NCBI RefSeq assembly: GCF_003846185.1
Contig: NZ_ML123034.1
Span: 203,170-267,169, forward strand
DNA: 64,000 nt
DNA from: Streptomyces sp. ADI96-02
GTDB lineage: Bacteria > Actinomycetota > Actinomycetes > Streptomycetales > Streptomycetaceae
Direction of reading: 5' to 3'
The notes under the pieces are model-generated. The model saw only the letters and a list, made by a program, of their open reading frames with translations. It was not told the origin of the DNA and did not search any database. Both the position numbers and the translations under genes were made by a program. Below, piece after piece: positions 45,868 to 55,776 of this stretch; positions within the stretch are counted from its first letter, which is position 1; each line of letters opens with the position of its first letter.

Positions 45868-46686
45868 ATGTCCCGTCGCCATCTGTTCTACGCGCGTCCA
45901 CTGCTCGCCACAGCGGCTGCCGTCACCGTGCTCGCGGGCACCGCCTCCGCGGCGCCCGCCGACACACCGCCCGACCGGCCGGCGACCACTGCCGCCGCCC
46001 TCGACGACACGTACTACCAGGACGCCGTCGGCAAGACCGGCGCCGAACTGAAGGACGCCCTGCACACGATCATCAGCGACCAGACCACGCTCTCCTACAG
46101 CCAGGTCTGGGACGCTCTCAAGGTCACCGACGAGGACCCGGACAACCCGTCCAACGTGATCCTGCTCTACACCGGCCGCTCCCAGTCCAAGAGCGACAAC
46201 GGCGGCGACGCCGACCAGTGGAACCGCGAGCACGTCTGGGCCAAGTCGCACGGCGACTTCGGCACCTCGACCGGTCCGGGCACCGACATCCACCACCTGC
46301 GGCCGGAGGACGTCTCGGTCAACTCCGCCCGCGGCAACAAGGACTTCGACAACGGCGGCGGCGAACTCGGCGAAGCGCCGGGCAACTACACCGACGGCGA
46401 CTCCTTCGAGCCCCGCGACGCGGTCAAGGGCGACGTGGCGCGCATGATCCTCTACATGGCGGTCCGCTACGAGGGCAACGACTCCTTCGCCGACCTCGAA
46501 CCCAACGAGCAGGTCGACAACGGCTCCGCGCCGAACATGGGCAAGCTCTCCGTGCTGAAGCAGTGGAGCCAGGAGGACCCGCCGGACGCTTTCGAGAAGC
46601 GCCGCAACGACGTCATATTCGAGCAGTTCCAGCACAACCGGAACCCGTTCGTCGACCACCCCGAGTGGGTCGGCGAGATCTGGTAG
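45868..46686 (+). CDS. Secreted endonuclease I family nuclease
   Basis: 272 residues. Signal peptide 1 to about 28 (LLATAAAVTVLAGTASA). The catalytic beta-beta-alpha-metal core is visible: WNREHVWAKSHGDFG, DIHHLRPEDVSVNSARGNKDF. It should cut DNA, and perhaps RNA, outside the cell with a divalent metal, for nutrient release. GAGAGGA precedes the ATG. Convergent with the glutaminase gene with only nine bases between stops. Confidence 0.92.
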   Translation: MSRRHLFYARPLLATAAAVTVLAGTASAAPADTPPDRPATTAAALDDTYYQDAVGKTGAELKDALHTIISDQTTLSYSQVWDALKVTDEDPDNPSNVILLYTGRSQSKSDNGGDADQWNREHVWAKSHGDFGTSTGPGTDIHHLRPEDVSVNSARGNKDFDNGGGELGEAPGNYTDGDSFEPRDAVKGDVARMILYMAVRYEGNDSFADLEPNEQVDNGSAPNMGKLSVLKQWSQEDPPDAFEKRRNDVIFEQFQHNRNPFVDHPEWVGEIW

Positions 46687-46695
46687 CAGTCCGGG

Positions 46696-48048
46696 TCACC
46701 CCTCCTCGGCCAGGGCCCGCGCGCAGCCTTCGACGGCATCCTCGCGGGTGGCGTAGCGCGGCAGGTCCTGGCCGGTGCCCTCCCGGACGACGTCCGGCGG
46801 GCCCAGCACGTCGCGCGGATCGACGACCGCCGCGCGCCGCCCGTCCTGCGCGAGCCGGGCGAGCCCGCGGTGCAGCATCGCCAGGGCCACCGGGTCGACG
46901 GACACGACGTCGCGCAGATCGAGGACGACGGAGCCGCTCTGCTCGAAACCGGTCTCGTCCAGCGCGTACAGCACGCGTTCGGCCGCGGTGAAGTCGATGG
47001 CTCCCTGCGCGACGGCGACGCCGACGCGTTCGCGCAGGGCCCGTTCGTGTTCGGCCGGCGGCGCGGAGGGCAGGTCGTCGGCCGTGGTGACGAGCGTGAC
47101 GGTGGAGCCGGGCAGCGCCGGGTTGCGCATGAGGTGGAGCCCGTAGCGCTCCGAGAGCACCCCCAGTGCGGCGTGGCCGCGCACCGAGGTGCCGGTGGTG
47201 TCCAGCGGCGGGCTGTAGGAGGCGAGGCCGAAGCGGGCCGGTCCCACCGCGATCAGGCCGCCGGAGACGCCGCTCTTGGCAGGCAGTCCGACCCGCAGCA
47301 GCCAGTCCCCCGAGCCGTCGTACATACCGCAGGTGGCCATGACGGCGAGGACCTGCGCCGCGACCCCGGCGGGGACGACGGTCTCGCGGGTGACCGGGTT
47401 GACGCCGCCGTAGGCGAGTGTCGCGGCCATCGTGGCGAGGTCGACCGCGGTGACGCGCACCGCGCACTGCCGGAAGTACAGGTCGACGGCGGTCACGGGG
47501 TCGACGGGCATCGTGCCGGCGCTGCGGATCAGGTAGGCGAGCGCGCGGTTGCGGTCGCCGGTCGCGGACTCGGAGGCGAACACCTCGTCGTCCACGTCCA
47601 GCTCACGCCCGGCGAACCGGCTCAGGCAGCGCAGGATCCGGTCGAAGGCAGGCTCCTCGGCGGTGTCCGGGACGAGCGCGGTCGTGACGATGGCCCCCGC
47701 GTTGACCATGGCGTTGGCCGGGCGGCCGGTCCCCGGTTCCAGGCTGATGGCGTTGAACGCGTCGCCGCTCGGCTCCGCGCCCACCCATCGGCCGACCTCG
47801 TCGAGGCCGAGCGCGGACAGGGCGAGGGCGTAGACGAACGGTTTGGAGACCGACTGGAGGGTGAACGGCGTCTCGGCGTCGCCCGCGCTGTAGCGGTGGC
47901 CGTCCATGCTGACCAGGGCCAGCCCGAAGGCGTCGGGGTCGGCGAGGGCCAGCTGCGGGATGTAGTCGGCGGGCCGCCCCCCGCGTACGGGGCCGAACTC
48001 GGCGTGCAGTCCGCGCAGCGCGTCGGTCACCGCGTCGGCGGCGCTCAC
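46696..48048 (-). CDS. glsA: Glutaminase A with C-terminal STAS domain
   Basis: 450 residues. The N-terminal serine-dependent glutaminase domain (1 to about 310) converts glutamine to glutamate and ammonia; TLQSVSKPFVYALAL holds Ser 66 and Lys 69, and NAMVNAGAIV and LPAKSGVSGG are conserved. The C-terminal STAS domain (about 345-440) has SVVLDLRDVVSVDPVALAML, with Ser replacing or near the usual phosphorylation site. The fusion is found in other actinomycetes and may link nitrogen metabolism with a regulatory partner. GTG 48048 overlaps the stop of the lipoprotein gene. Confidence 0.93.
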   Translation of the reverse strand: MSAADAVTDALRGLHAEFGPVRGGRPADYIPQLALADPDAFGLALVSMDGHRYSAGDAETPFTLQSVSKPFVYALALSALGLDEVGRWVGAEPSGDAFNAISLEPGTGRPANAMVNAGAIVTTALVPDTAEEPAFDRILRCLSRFAGRELDVDDEVFASESATGDRNRALAYLIRSAGTMPVDPVTAVDLYFRQCAVRVTAVDLATMAATLAYGGVNPVTRETVVPAGVAAQVLAVMATCGMYDGSGDWLLRVGLPAKSGVSGGLIAVGPARFGLASYSPPLDTTGTSVRGHAALGVLSERYGLHLMRNPALPGSTVTLVTTADDLPSAPPAEHERALRERVGVAVAQGAIDFTAAERVLYALDETGFEQSGSVVLDLRDVVSVDPVALAMLHRGLARLAQDGRRAAVVDPRDVLGPPDVVREGTGQDLPRYATREDAVEGCARALAEEG

Positions 48049-48617
48049 CCCGGTCCGCGCTCGGCCTGGGCGACGCGCGGGAAGGTCGTGACCCCGGCGG
48101 CCTCGCGGCTGTTGGCCTGGACGCTGACCGTGTCGTCCGGCGGGACGTTCTCCACGCCCACGACGACCGTGTCCAGGACCTGGTCCCGCGCGTCGACGAA
48201 CTCGACCTTCACGGCGTAGAACGCGGGCTCCTCCGTGTCGTTGGTGACGCGGACCAGCGCGCTGCGGACCTCGGCGGAGGGTCCGGCCGGCAGCCCGGTC
48301 ACCGAGACGTCCTCGACCGCGTTCCCCTCGCCCCGGACGCCTTCGAGGCGTTCGACCGCGATCCTGCGCAGGCGCTCTGACTCGGCCGAGGCGGAGGCGG
48401 CGAAGCTCCTGCCGGTGCGGGGGCCCGGACTGGCGGGCGGTGACTCCGCGGGCGCGGGGGTGAGCGTGCGCACGCCGGCGTCGGCGCCCTCGCCGCCGGA
48501 GCCGGAGTCGCAGGCGGCGGTCGAGGCGACGAGGAGCGCGGCGGCCACGGCGGGGCCCAGGGCGCGGGCGGTACGGCGACTGCCGCGCATCCGGCGAGCG
48601 GGAGGGTTCGCTTTCAC
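48045..48617 (-). CDS. Lipoprotein with FxLYD-like domain
   Basis: 190 residues from GTG 48617. A type II signal ends in the lipobox LVASTAAC; a Gly/Ser/Pro-rich linker follows, and then a beta-sandwich region with SALVRVTNDTEEPAFYAVKVEFVDARDQVLDTVVV, as in FxLYD domains. It is exported and lipid-anchored. Translation coupling to glsA is clear from the GTGA overlap, though the link between an extracellular lipoprotein and a cytoplasmic glutaminase is not obvious. ATG 48590 is another possible start. Confidence 0.8.
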   Translation of the reverse strand: MKANPPARRMRGSRRTARALGPAVAAALLVASTAACDSGSGGEGADAGVRTLTPAPAESPPASPGPRTGRSFAASASAESERLRRIAVERLEGVRGEGNAVEDVSVTGLPAGPSAEVRSALVRVTNDTEEPAFYAVKVEFVDARDQVLDTVVVGVENVPPDDTVSVQANSREAAGVTTFPRVAQAERGPG

Positions 48618-48877
48618 GGACGGTCCGTCCAATCGGGAGGAGGGGGTTCGTCGGGCGCGGCCGGTCGGGCGGCGGGCGCGGTGGGGCCGGACGGTCGCCC
48701 CGCCACGTCCGCACCGCGCACGGGGACATACCGCGCACGGGGACATCACGCACTCCTCCCGCGCTCGACCGACCGCTCGATGATCACCAACTCGCCCATA
48801 TTAGGATCAAAAGGTATGAATTGACTCGTCGAAGCATCCGCTTCCCACGGGAGCGGGCCCCAGCCCGGGAGGCAACC

Positions 48878-49993
48878 ATGGACACGGACGCGCTGACCGC
48901 CGACCTGTTGCGGGAGCTGCGGGCGCCCCGCCCCTATCCGGCCGTGTCCCTGACCATGCCGACCCACCGGCAGGCCCCCGACAACGCCCAGGACCCGGTC
49001 CGCCTGCGCAATCTCGTGGCGGAGGCGGGCCGCCGGCTGGACGCCGATCCGCGGGCCGGGCGGGACACCGCCGCCGCGATCAGGGCCCAGCTCGAACGGG
49101 CCGCGGCCGACGTGGATCCGCGCCGGGCCCTGGACTCGCTGGTCGTCCTCGCCTCGGCCGACGAGTACCGGATCTGGCAGCTGCCGCGCACCACGCCCGA
49201 ACGGGTGGTCCTCGGCGACACCTACCTCACCCGCAACCTGGTCGCGGCGAAGGCCCGGGCCCGCTCCTTCCGCGTGCTGACCGTCGCCGGCGACCACGCC
49301 ACCCTGTGGAGCGGCACGGCCGACGCCGTCCGGGTGGAGGAGACCGGCGGCTTCCCGCTGAGCGCGCCGAAGGAGCCGCCGAACCCGCAGCGCGAGGAGC
49401 GGATCGGCGACACGCCCAGCACCTTCACCGACGAGGAGACGCGGAACTTCTTCCGCACGGTCGACGAACGACTGCGCGCCGTGCTCGCCGCGGACCCGCG
49501 CCCCCTGTACCTGCTGGGCCTGGCACCCGCCCTCGCCCTGCTGGACGAGGTCGGCCAGGGCTCCGCCACGGCGGCCGGTCGGGTGGCCAAGGGCGCCCCG
49601 GCCGACCTCCCGGCCGCCGACGTCCTCGCCGAGGTGCGGCCCGCTCTCGCGGAAGGCGCCCGGCAGGCCGCCGCGGAGATCGACCGCCGCCTCGACCACG
49701 CCCGGGGCAGGCGCTCCTTCGCCGGCGGGCTCGACGAGGTGTGGGCCGCCGTCCGGGAGGGCCGGGCGGGGCTGGTCGCGGTCGAGGAGCACTTCCAGAC
49801 CACTGTCCGGGTCACCGGCGGACACCTGGAGCCGGTGGCCGGGGACGAGGCGCGGCAGCCGGACGACCGTGTCCGCGAGGACATCGTCGACGAACTCGTC
49901 GAGGCGGCGCTGGACAGCGGGGCCGACGTGGCGTTCGTCGCGGACGACTCGCTGGCCGGGCACGGCCGGATCGCGGCGGCGCTGCGCTACTGA
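48878..49993 (+). CDS. baeRF (eRF1-like) family protein
   Basis: 371 residues. The protein fits the bacterial eRF1-domain families: a central part with NFFRTVDERLRAVLAADPRPLYLLGL and a C-terminal DIVDELVEAALDSGADVAFVADDSLAGHGRIAAALRY, the L7Ae-like end. Such proteins are proposed to act at ribosomes, some as peptidyl-tRNA hydrolases. The catalytic GGQ of true release factors is not seen. ATG 48878 has GGGAGGC upstream. Divergent from the lipoprotein-glsA pair. Confidence 0.8.
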   Translation: MDTDALTADLLRELRAPRPYPAVSLTMPTHRQAPDNAQDPVRLRNLVAEAGRRLDADPRAGRDTAAAIRAQLERAAADVDPRRALDSLVVLASADEYRIWQLPRTTPERVVLGDTYLTRNLVAAKARARSFRVLTVAGDHATLWSGTADAVRVEETGGFPLSAPKEPPNPQREERIGDTPSTFTDEETRNFFRTVDERLRAVLAADPRPLYLLGLAPALALLDEVGQGSATAAGRVAKGAPADLPAADVLAEVRPALAEGARQAAAEIDRRLDHARGRRSFAGGLDEVWAAVREGRAGLVAVEEHFQTTVRVTGGHLEPVAGDEARQPDDRVREDIVDELVEAALDSGADVAFVADDSLAGHGRIAAALRY

Positions 49994-50022
49994 CGCCGGC
50001 GGCCCCGGGGACCGCGCCGCGG

Positions 50023-50986
50023 TCAGCCGAGGCGGCGGACGGGCCGTCCGTCGAGGTAGGCCCGGATGTCCTCGACCGCCTGGCCGTAGTACGTCTCGTA
50101 GTTGGCGCGCGAGACGTAGCCCAGGTGCGGGGTGGCCAGCAGGCGCGGGGCGGTGCGCATCGGGTGGCCGGCCGGCAGGGGCTCGGCGTCGAACACGTCG
50201 ACCCCGGCCCCGGCGATCGTCCCCGCGTGCAGGGCCGCGAGCAGGGCGTCCTGGTCGACGATCGCGGCCCGCGAGGTGTTGACCAGGTAGGCGGTCGGGC
50301 GCATCAGGGCGAGCTCGGCCGCGCCGACGAGCCCCCGGGTGCGTTCGCTCAGCGCCAGATGGACGGAGACGAAGTCGCTGGAGGCCAGCAGCTCCTCCTT
50401 GGACGCGGCCCGCACCGCGCCGGCCTCCCGGGCGCGCTCCTCGGTGAGGTTCCGGCTCCAGGCGGCCACGTCCATCCCGAAGGCCGCCGCCACCCGCGCC
50501 ACCCGGCCGCCGATCCGGCCGAGGCCCAGCAGACCGAGCCGGCGGCCGTACAGATCAGCGCCCAGCGTCGACTGCCAGGGCCCGCCCGCCCGCCCGCAGG
50601 GCGTTGGCCTCCGGCACGATCCCGCGCGCCAGGCCGAGCAGGAGCGCCCAGGTCAGCTCCACGGGCGGGGCGGAGGAGCTGGCGGTACCGCAGACGGTGA
50701 CGCCGCGCCGCTCGGCGGCGGCGAAGTCGATCACCGAGTTGCGCATGCCGGAGGCGACCAGCAGCCGCAGCCGGGGCAGCGCGTCGAACAGTTCCGCCGG
50801 GAACGGGACCCGTTCGCGCAGGGTGACCACGATCTCGAAGTCCGCGAGACGGGCGGCCAGTTCCTCCCGTGTGGCGGGATGGTCGGCGAAGGTGACGACG
50901 TCCACGTCCGCGGCGACGGGCGACCAGTCGACGACGGTGGTGGCGACGGACTGGAAATCGTCGAGCACGGCGCAGCGCGGCTTCAC
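50023..50986 (-). pseudogene. D-2-hydroxyacid dehydrogenase gene with a 4-bp frameshift
   Basis: Two frames together make one D-isomer 2-hydroxyacid dehydrogenase. The first (50555-50986, start GTG with GGAGGGAG upstream) has the N-terminal substrate domain and ends early after ANALRAGG. The second (downstream to 50023) has the NAD domain with GLGRIGGRV, NTSRAAIVDQDAL and TPHLGYVSR. The break lies in four CCCG units (50581-50596); with three units the frame is restored, giving 319 residues. It may be a pseudogene, a slippage-variable gene or a sequencing error. Confidence 0.85.
50581..50596. repeat. CCCG tetranucleotide repeat at the frameshift
   Basis: Four CCCG units in a row. Removal of one unit joins the two halves of the dehydrogenase gene in frame. 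Confidence 0.9.
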
Positions 50987-51088
50987 GGGGGCTCCCTCCG
51001 GCGGGGCGGGCGGTCGACGCCCATGATCGCCCATCGGGCCGCCCCGGTCACGGGCCCGGCCGGACGCCACGGCCGGGAAGGCGCGGGA

Positions 51089-53494
51089 TCAGCCGCTCCA
51101 CTTCCAGTCGGTGACCTCCGGCAGGTCGACGCCGTGTTCGCGGATCCAGGCGTGGTGGCGGGTGCGCACGTCCGCCATCGCCTGGCGCACGGCGAGGGCG
51201 CGGACGCCGAGACCGGGCACCCGGTCGATGACGTCCATGACCAGCCGGTAGCGGTCGAGGTCGTTGCGGACCACCATGTCGAACGGGGTGGTCGTGGTGC
51301 CCTCCTCCCGGTAGCCGCGCACATGCAGGTCGGCGTGGCCCGCCCGGCGGTAGGCGAGGCGGTGGATCAGCCATGGATAGCCGTGGTAGGCGAAGATCAC
51401 CGGCTTGTCGCGGGTGAACAGCGCGTCGTACTCGGAGTCCGGCATGCCGTGCGGGTGGTCGCCCTTCGGCAGCAGCCGGGCGAGGTCGACCACGTTGACC
51501 ACGCGGACGTGGAGCTCGGGCAGGTGGCGGCGGAGCAGGTCCGCGGCGGCCATCGTCTCCAGTGTGGGCACGTCGCCGGCGCAGCCGAGCACCACGTCCG
51601 GTTCGCGGCTGCCGTCCTCGGTCCCGGCCCACTCCCAGGCGCCGGCCCCGCGGGCGCAGTGGGCGCGGGCCTGGTCGAGGGTGAGCCAGTCGAAGCCGGG
51701 CTGCTTCCCGGCCACGACGACGTTGACGTAGTCCCGGCTGCGCAGGACGTGGTCGGCGACGGAGAGCAGGGTGTTGGCGTCCGGCGGCAGGTAGACGCGG
51801 ACGACCTCGGGGCTCTTGTTGAGGACGTGGTCGACGAACCCGGGGTCCTGGTGCGAGAAGCCGTTGTGGTCCTGGCGCCAGACGTGCGAGGTGAGCAGGT
51901 AGTTCAGCGAGGCGACGGGCCGCCGCCAGGGCAGCCGCCGCGAGGTGCGCAGCCACTTGATGTGCTGGTTGACCATCGAGTCGACGATGTGCGCGAACGC
52001 CTCGTAGCAGGAGAAGAGACCGTGCCGGCCGGTGAGCAGGTAGCCCTCCAGCCAGCCCTGGCAGAGGTGTTCGGAGAGCACCTCCATGACCCGTCCGTCG
52101 CGGGCGAGGTGTTCGTCGGTGGGCAGCGTCCGGGCCTGCCACGCCTTGCCGGTGGCGCGGTAGAGGTCGTCCAGCCGGTTGGAGGCGGTCTCGTCGGGGC
52201 CCACCACCCGGAAGTCGCGGCGCTCGCTCGTCGCGGCCATCACGCTCTCCAGCAGCCCGCCGAGCACCTGCGTCGGGGAGTGGAGGCCGGAGCCGGGCCG
52301 GTCGACGCGGACGGCGTGCTCCTCCAGGGCGGGCAGCGGCAGATCGCGCAGGAGCAGGCCGCCGTTGGCGTACGGGGTCGAGCCCAGGCGGGCGTCGCCC
52401 TCGGGCACGCAGGCGAGCACCTGCTCGGTGGGCCGCCCGGCGGAGTCGAAGAGCTCTTCGGGGCGGTAGGAGCGCAGCCACGCCTCCAATTGCCGCAGGT
52501 GGTCCTCGTTCTCCCGGACGCCGGGCAGCGGGACCTGGTGGGCGCGCCAGGTGTTCTCGACGGGCAGACCGTCGACCTCACGGGGACCGGTCCAGCCCTT
52601 GGGCGTGCGCAGCACGATCACGGGCCAGCGGGGGCGGCCGGTGGCGCCGTCCTCGCGGGCGGCCCGCTGGTGGGCGCGGATGCGGTCCAGGGCGGTGTCC
52701 ATCGCGGCGGCGAGCTCGCGGTGGACGGCGGCGGGGTCGTCGCCGCCGACGTGGAGCGGGTCGTGCCCGTAACCGCGCAGCAGGTCGTCCAGTTCGTCCT
52801 CGGGCAGCCGGGCCAGGACCGCCGGGTTGGCGATCTTGTAGCCGTTGAGGTGGAGGATCGGCAGCACGGCCCCGTCGTGGACCGGGTCGAGGAACTTGTC
52901 GGAGTGCCAGGACGCGGCGAGCGGCCCGGTCTCCGCCTCGCCGTCGCCGATCACACAGGCGACGAGGAGGTCCGGGTGGTCGAATGCGGCCCCGTAGGCG
53001 TGGGCCAGCGCGTAGCCGAGCTCGCCGCCCTCGTGGATGGATCCGGGCGTCTCCGGGGCCACGTGGCTGGGCACGCCGCCGGGGAAGGAGAACTGCTTGA
53101 AGAGCCGCCCCATGCCTTCGGCGTCCCGGGTCACGTTCGGGTAGACCGCCGTGTAGCTGCCCTCCAGCCAGGCGTTGGCGAGGACGGCCGGACCGCCGTG
53201 GCCGGGTCCCCAGACGCACAGCGCCCGCAGGTCGCGGGCCTTGACGACGCGGTTGAGGTGGGTGTGGACGAGGTTGAGGCCCGGCGAGGTGCCCCAGTGG
53301 CCCAGCAGCCTCGGTTTGATGTCCTCGGGGACGAGCGGCCTGTTCAGCAGCGGGTTGTCCATGAGGTAGATCTGGCCCACGGCGAGGTAGTTGGCGGCGC
53401 GCCAGTGCGCGTCGAGCGCGGCCAGCTCCTCGTCGGAACAGGTCGTCGCCCCGGGGGCGGTCGGTGCTGCGGTCGGTGCTGCGGCGTTGCTCAC
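51089..53494 (-). CDS. xfp: Phosphoketolase
   Basis: 801 residues. It splits xylulose 5-phosphate (and perhaps fructose 6-phosphate) with phosphate to acetyl phosphate and glyceraldehyde 3-phosphate (or erythrose 4-phosphate), with thiamine diphosphate. The TDP motif GDGEAETG is at 183-190; [46 protein letters not shown] and [15 protein letters not shown] are typical. Length fits the family. Acetate kinase is not adjacent. It lies 53 bp downstream of the succinate-semialdehyde dehydrogenase gene and may be co-transcribed with it. Confidence 0.97.
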   Translation of the reverse strand: MSNAAAPTAAPTAPGATTCSDEELAALDAHWRAANYLAVGQIYLMDNPLLNRPLVPEDIKPRLLGHWGTSPGLNLVHTHLNRVVKARDLRALCVWGPGHGGPAVLANAWLEGSYTAVYPNVTRDAEGMGRLFKQFSFPGGVPSHVAPETPGSIHEGGELGYALAHAYGAAFDHPDLLVACVIGDGEAETGPLAASWHSDKFLDPVHDGAVLPILHLNGYKIANPAVLARLPEDELDDLLRGYGHDPLHVGGDDPAAVHRELAAAMDTALDRIRAHQRAAREDGATGRPRWPVIVLRTPKGWTGPREVDGLPVENTWRAHQVPLPGVRENEDHLRQLEAWLRSYRPEELFDSAGRPTEQVLACVPEGDARLGSTPYANGGLLLRDLPLPALEEHAVRVDRPGSGLHSPTQVLGGLLESVMAATSERRDFRVVGPDETASNRLDDLYRATGKAWQARTLPTDEHLARDGRVMEVLSEHLCQGWLEGYLLTGRHGLFSCYEAFAHIVDSMVNQHIKWLRTSRRLPWRRPVASLNYLLTSHVWRQDHNGFSHQDPGFVDHVLNKSPEVVRVYLPPDANTLLSVADHVLRSRDYVNVVVAGKQPGFDWLTLDQARAHCARGAGAWEWAGTEDGSREPDVVLGCAGDVPTLETMAAADLLRRHLPELHVRVVNVVDLARLLPKGDHPHGMPDSEYDALFTRDKPVIFAYHGYPWLIHRLAYRRAGHADLHVRGYREEGTTTTPFDMVVRNDLDRYRLVMDVIDRVPGLGVRALAVRQAMADVRTRHHAWIREHGVDLPEVTDWKWSG

Positions 53495-53546
53495 GGAAGA
53501 GGTCTCCTCGAAGGGGTCGGACGCGGAGGCGGGCCGGGGTACCCCG

Positions 53547-54956
53547 TCACTCCTCGGGGCCGTACCAGAGGGTGGTGGCGTTGCAGAACTCGCGGATGCC
53601 GTGGCCGGCGAGCTCGCGGCCGTAGCCGGAGCGCTTGACGCCGCCGAACGGGAGGGCGGGGTGCGAGGCGGTCATGCCGTTGAAGAAGACGCCGCCGGCC
53701 TCCAGGTCCCGTGCGCAGCGCTCCTTCTCGGCGGGGTCCCGGGTCCAGGCGTTGGAGCTGAGGCCGAACGGGGTGTCGTTCGCGACGCGGATCGCCTCGT
53801 CCAGGTCGGCGACCCGGTAGAGCGTGGCGACGGGGCCGAAGGTCTCCTCACGGTGGACGCGCATGTCCGGGGTGATCCCGGCCAGGACGGTGGGGTCGTA
53901 GAACCAGCCGTTCTCCAGGCCGCCGCCGAGCGAGCCGGGCCGGCCGCCGCCGCAGAGGACGGCGGCGCCGCGCCGGACGGCGTCGTCCACCAGCTCCTCC
54001 AGGTCGGCGCGGCCCTGTTCGCTGGAGAGCGGCCCGACGTCGGTCGCCTCCTGGAGCGGGTCGCCCACGTTCAGCTCGCGCATGCCGGCGGTGAACCGCT
54101 CGGCGAACGCGTCGTACACGTCGGCGTGGACGATGAACCGCTTGGCGGCGATGCAGGACTGGCCGTTGTTCTGGACGCGTGCGGTGACGGCGGTGGCGGC
54201 GGCCTTCGCCACGTCGGCGGAGGGCAGGACCAGGTAGGGATCGCTGCCGCCCAGCTCCAGCACGGTCTTCTTCACCTCGTCGCCCGCGATGGAGGCGACG
54301 GAGCGGCCGGCCGGTTCGCTGCCGGTCAGGGTGGCCGCCGCGACGCGCGGATCGCGCAGGACCGCCTCGACGGCTCCGGAGCCGATCAGCAGCGTGCGGA
54401 AGCAGCCCTCGGGGAATCCGGCCCGCAGGAACAGGTCCTCCAGGTAGAGCGCCGTCTGCGGCACGTTCGAGGCGTGCTTGAGGAGTCCGACGTTGCCGGC
54501 CATCAGGGCGGGTGCGGCGAAGCGCACCACCTGCCAGAGCGGGAAGTTCCACGGCATCACGGCGAGGACGACGCCCAGCGGCCGGTAGCGCACCAGGGCG
54601 CGGGACGCGCCGGAGTCGTGTACGTCGTCGGGGTCCGGGTGCTCGTCGGCCAGCAGCCGTTCGGCGTTCCGGGCGTACCAGCGCATCGCCTTGGCGCACT
54701 TGGCCGCCTCGGCGCGGGCGGCCGTGACCGGCTTGCCCATCTCGACGGTCATGGTGCGGGCGATGGTGTCGCGGTCCTCGTCGAGGAGGTCGGCGGCGCG
54801 CAGCAGCCATTCCGCGCGCCGGGAGAACGGGGTGGTGCGGTACGTGCGGAAGGCTGTGTCGGCCTCGGCGAGCAGGCGCTCGATCCGGTCCTGGCCGAAG
54901 GGGTCGTAGGACGTGACGAGTTCGCCGGTCGCGGGGTTGACCGTCGCGATGGGCAT
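53547..54956 (-). CDS. gabD: NAD(P)-dependent succinate-semialdehyde dehydrogenase type
   Basis: 469 residues starting [14 protein letters not shown]. Catalytic Glu 234 ([14 protein letters not shown]) and Cys 268 ([14 protein letters not shown]) are present, with MPWNFPLWQ and [10 protein letters not shown]. The family oxidises succinate semialdehyde and related aldehydes. ATG 54956 has AAGGAGG upstream. Likely first gene of a transcript with phosphoketolase. Its true substrate cannot be told from the sequence. Confidence 0.9.
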   Translation of the reverse strand: MPIATVNPATGELVTSYDPFGQDRIERLLAEADTAFRTYRTTPFSRRAEWLLRAADLLDEDRDTIARTMTVEMGKPVTAARAEAAKCAKAMRWYARNAERLLADEHPDPDDVHDSGASRALVRYRPLGVVLAVMPWNFPLWQVVRFAAPALMAGNVGLLKHASNVPQTALYLEDLFLRAGFPEGCFRTLLIGSGAVEAVLRDPRVAAATLTGSEPAGRSVASIAGDEVKKTVLELGGSDPYLVLPSADVAKAAATAVTARVQNNGQSCIAAKRFIVHADVYDAFAERFTAGMRELNVGDPLQEATDVGPLSSEQGRADLEELVDDAVRRGAAVLCGGGRPGSLGGGLENGWFYDPTVLAGITPDMRVHREETFGPVATLYRVADLDEAIRVANDTPFGLSSNAWTRDPAEKERCARDLEAGGVFFNGMTASHPALPFGGVKRSGYGRELAGHGIREFCNATTLWYGPEE

Positions 54957-55100
54957 GGGCGTGGCCTCCTTGCATCGGTACGTCGACGGTGCCGCGCGCG
55001 TCGCGGCGCGGGGTGCGGCTCCCTCCCGCACGTACCCGGCCGACGCGGATCATGCGTGCCGGAGCGGCACGGTTCCGGGTCGGCCGGTCGGAGGGGCGGT

Positions 55101-55559
55101 CTACACGGAGGCAGCGAGCGGCGTGCGGCGGTAGGCGCGGGCGCCGGGAAGCGGGACGTCCGGCCGCAGCCCCGCGGTGCGCGGGGCCTGCGCGTAGCGG
55201 GTGAACCAGACCACCTTGCCGCTCGCGGTCCGGCAGGTGCCCCAGCTGTCGCTGAGGGCCATCACCCGGCTCAGGCCGCCGCCGGCGGGCAGCAGCCGCG
55301 GCATCCGGGCGCTGTGGTCGGCGACGGAGACGGTGACCCGCCGTCCGGTCCAGCGGAGTTCGACGACGCATCTGTCGTCGCCGCCGGCGTGGCGGTGGAC
55401 ATTGGTCAGGAGTTCGTCCAGGGCCCGGCACACCGGCCGGGTATGGAGTTCGAGGCTCCAGCGGAGCAGTTGTGCGGCGACGACGCGCCGCAGCTGGGAC
55501 GCGCGCTCTGCCGACACCTGCAGTTCGACCAGGCGGTGCCGGTCGAGTGGAACGGTCAT
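55101..55559 (-). CDS. ATP-binding regulatory protein (RsbW-like HATPase)
   Basis: 152 residues with a single HATPase domain: ALDELLTNVHRHAGG (N-box), VADHSARMPRL (G1) and GGGLSRVMALSDSWG (G2). It has the size of the anti-sigma-factor kinases common in Streptomyces, which bind sigma factors and phosphorylate anti-anti-sigma proteins. No sigma gene is adjacent. ATG 55559 is preceded by GGAGGAG. Confidence 0.85.
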   Translation of the reverse strand: MTVPLDRHRLVELQVSAERASQLRRVVAAQLLRWSLELHTRPVCRALDELLTNVHRHAGGDDRCVVELRWTGRRVTVSVADHSARMPRLLPAGGGLSRVMALSDSWGTCRTASGKVVWFTRYAQAPRTAGLRPDVPLPGARAYRRTPLAASV

Positions 55560-55740
55560 CGTCGAGGCTCCTCCATCGCGAGGCCCACGGACTTCACCCC
55601 GTCGTACCAACGACCCCCGAGCACGAAGCGTGAGCGTCTGTCACTTCTGGGTCACTCATCAGGGTGACCCCCATGCGGTGGATCCGCAACAGATGAGGTA
55701 TCGGCGCTGGTCGGCCGCGTCCGGGGGCTCGGGCGCGGCG

Positions 55741-55776
55741 GTCACAGCAGGTGGTCACAGCAGGTGGTCACAGCAG
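55741..55776. repeat. Three 13-bp tandem repeats at the end of the molybdopterin subunit gene
   Basis: GTCACAGCAGGTG occurs twice at 55741-55766, then a third copy changed in its last bases. The stop codon (minus strand, 55768-55770) lies inside the third copy. Confidence 0.85.

Noticed and set aside
50339..53638. A plus-strand frame of about 1,100 codons opposite phosphoketolase
   Set aside because: Antisense shadow of a strongly conserved enzyme.
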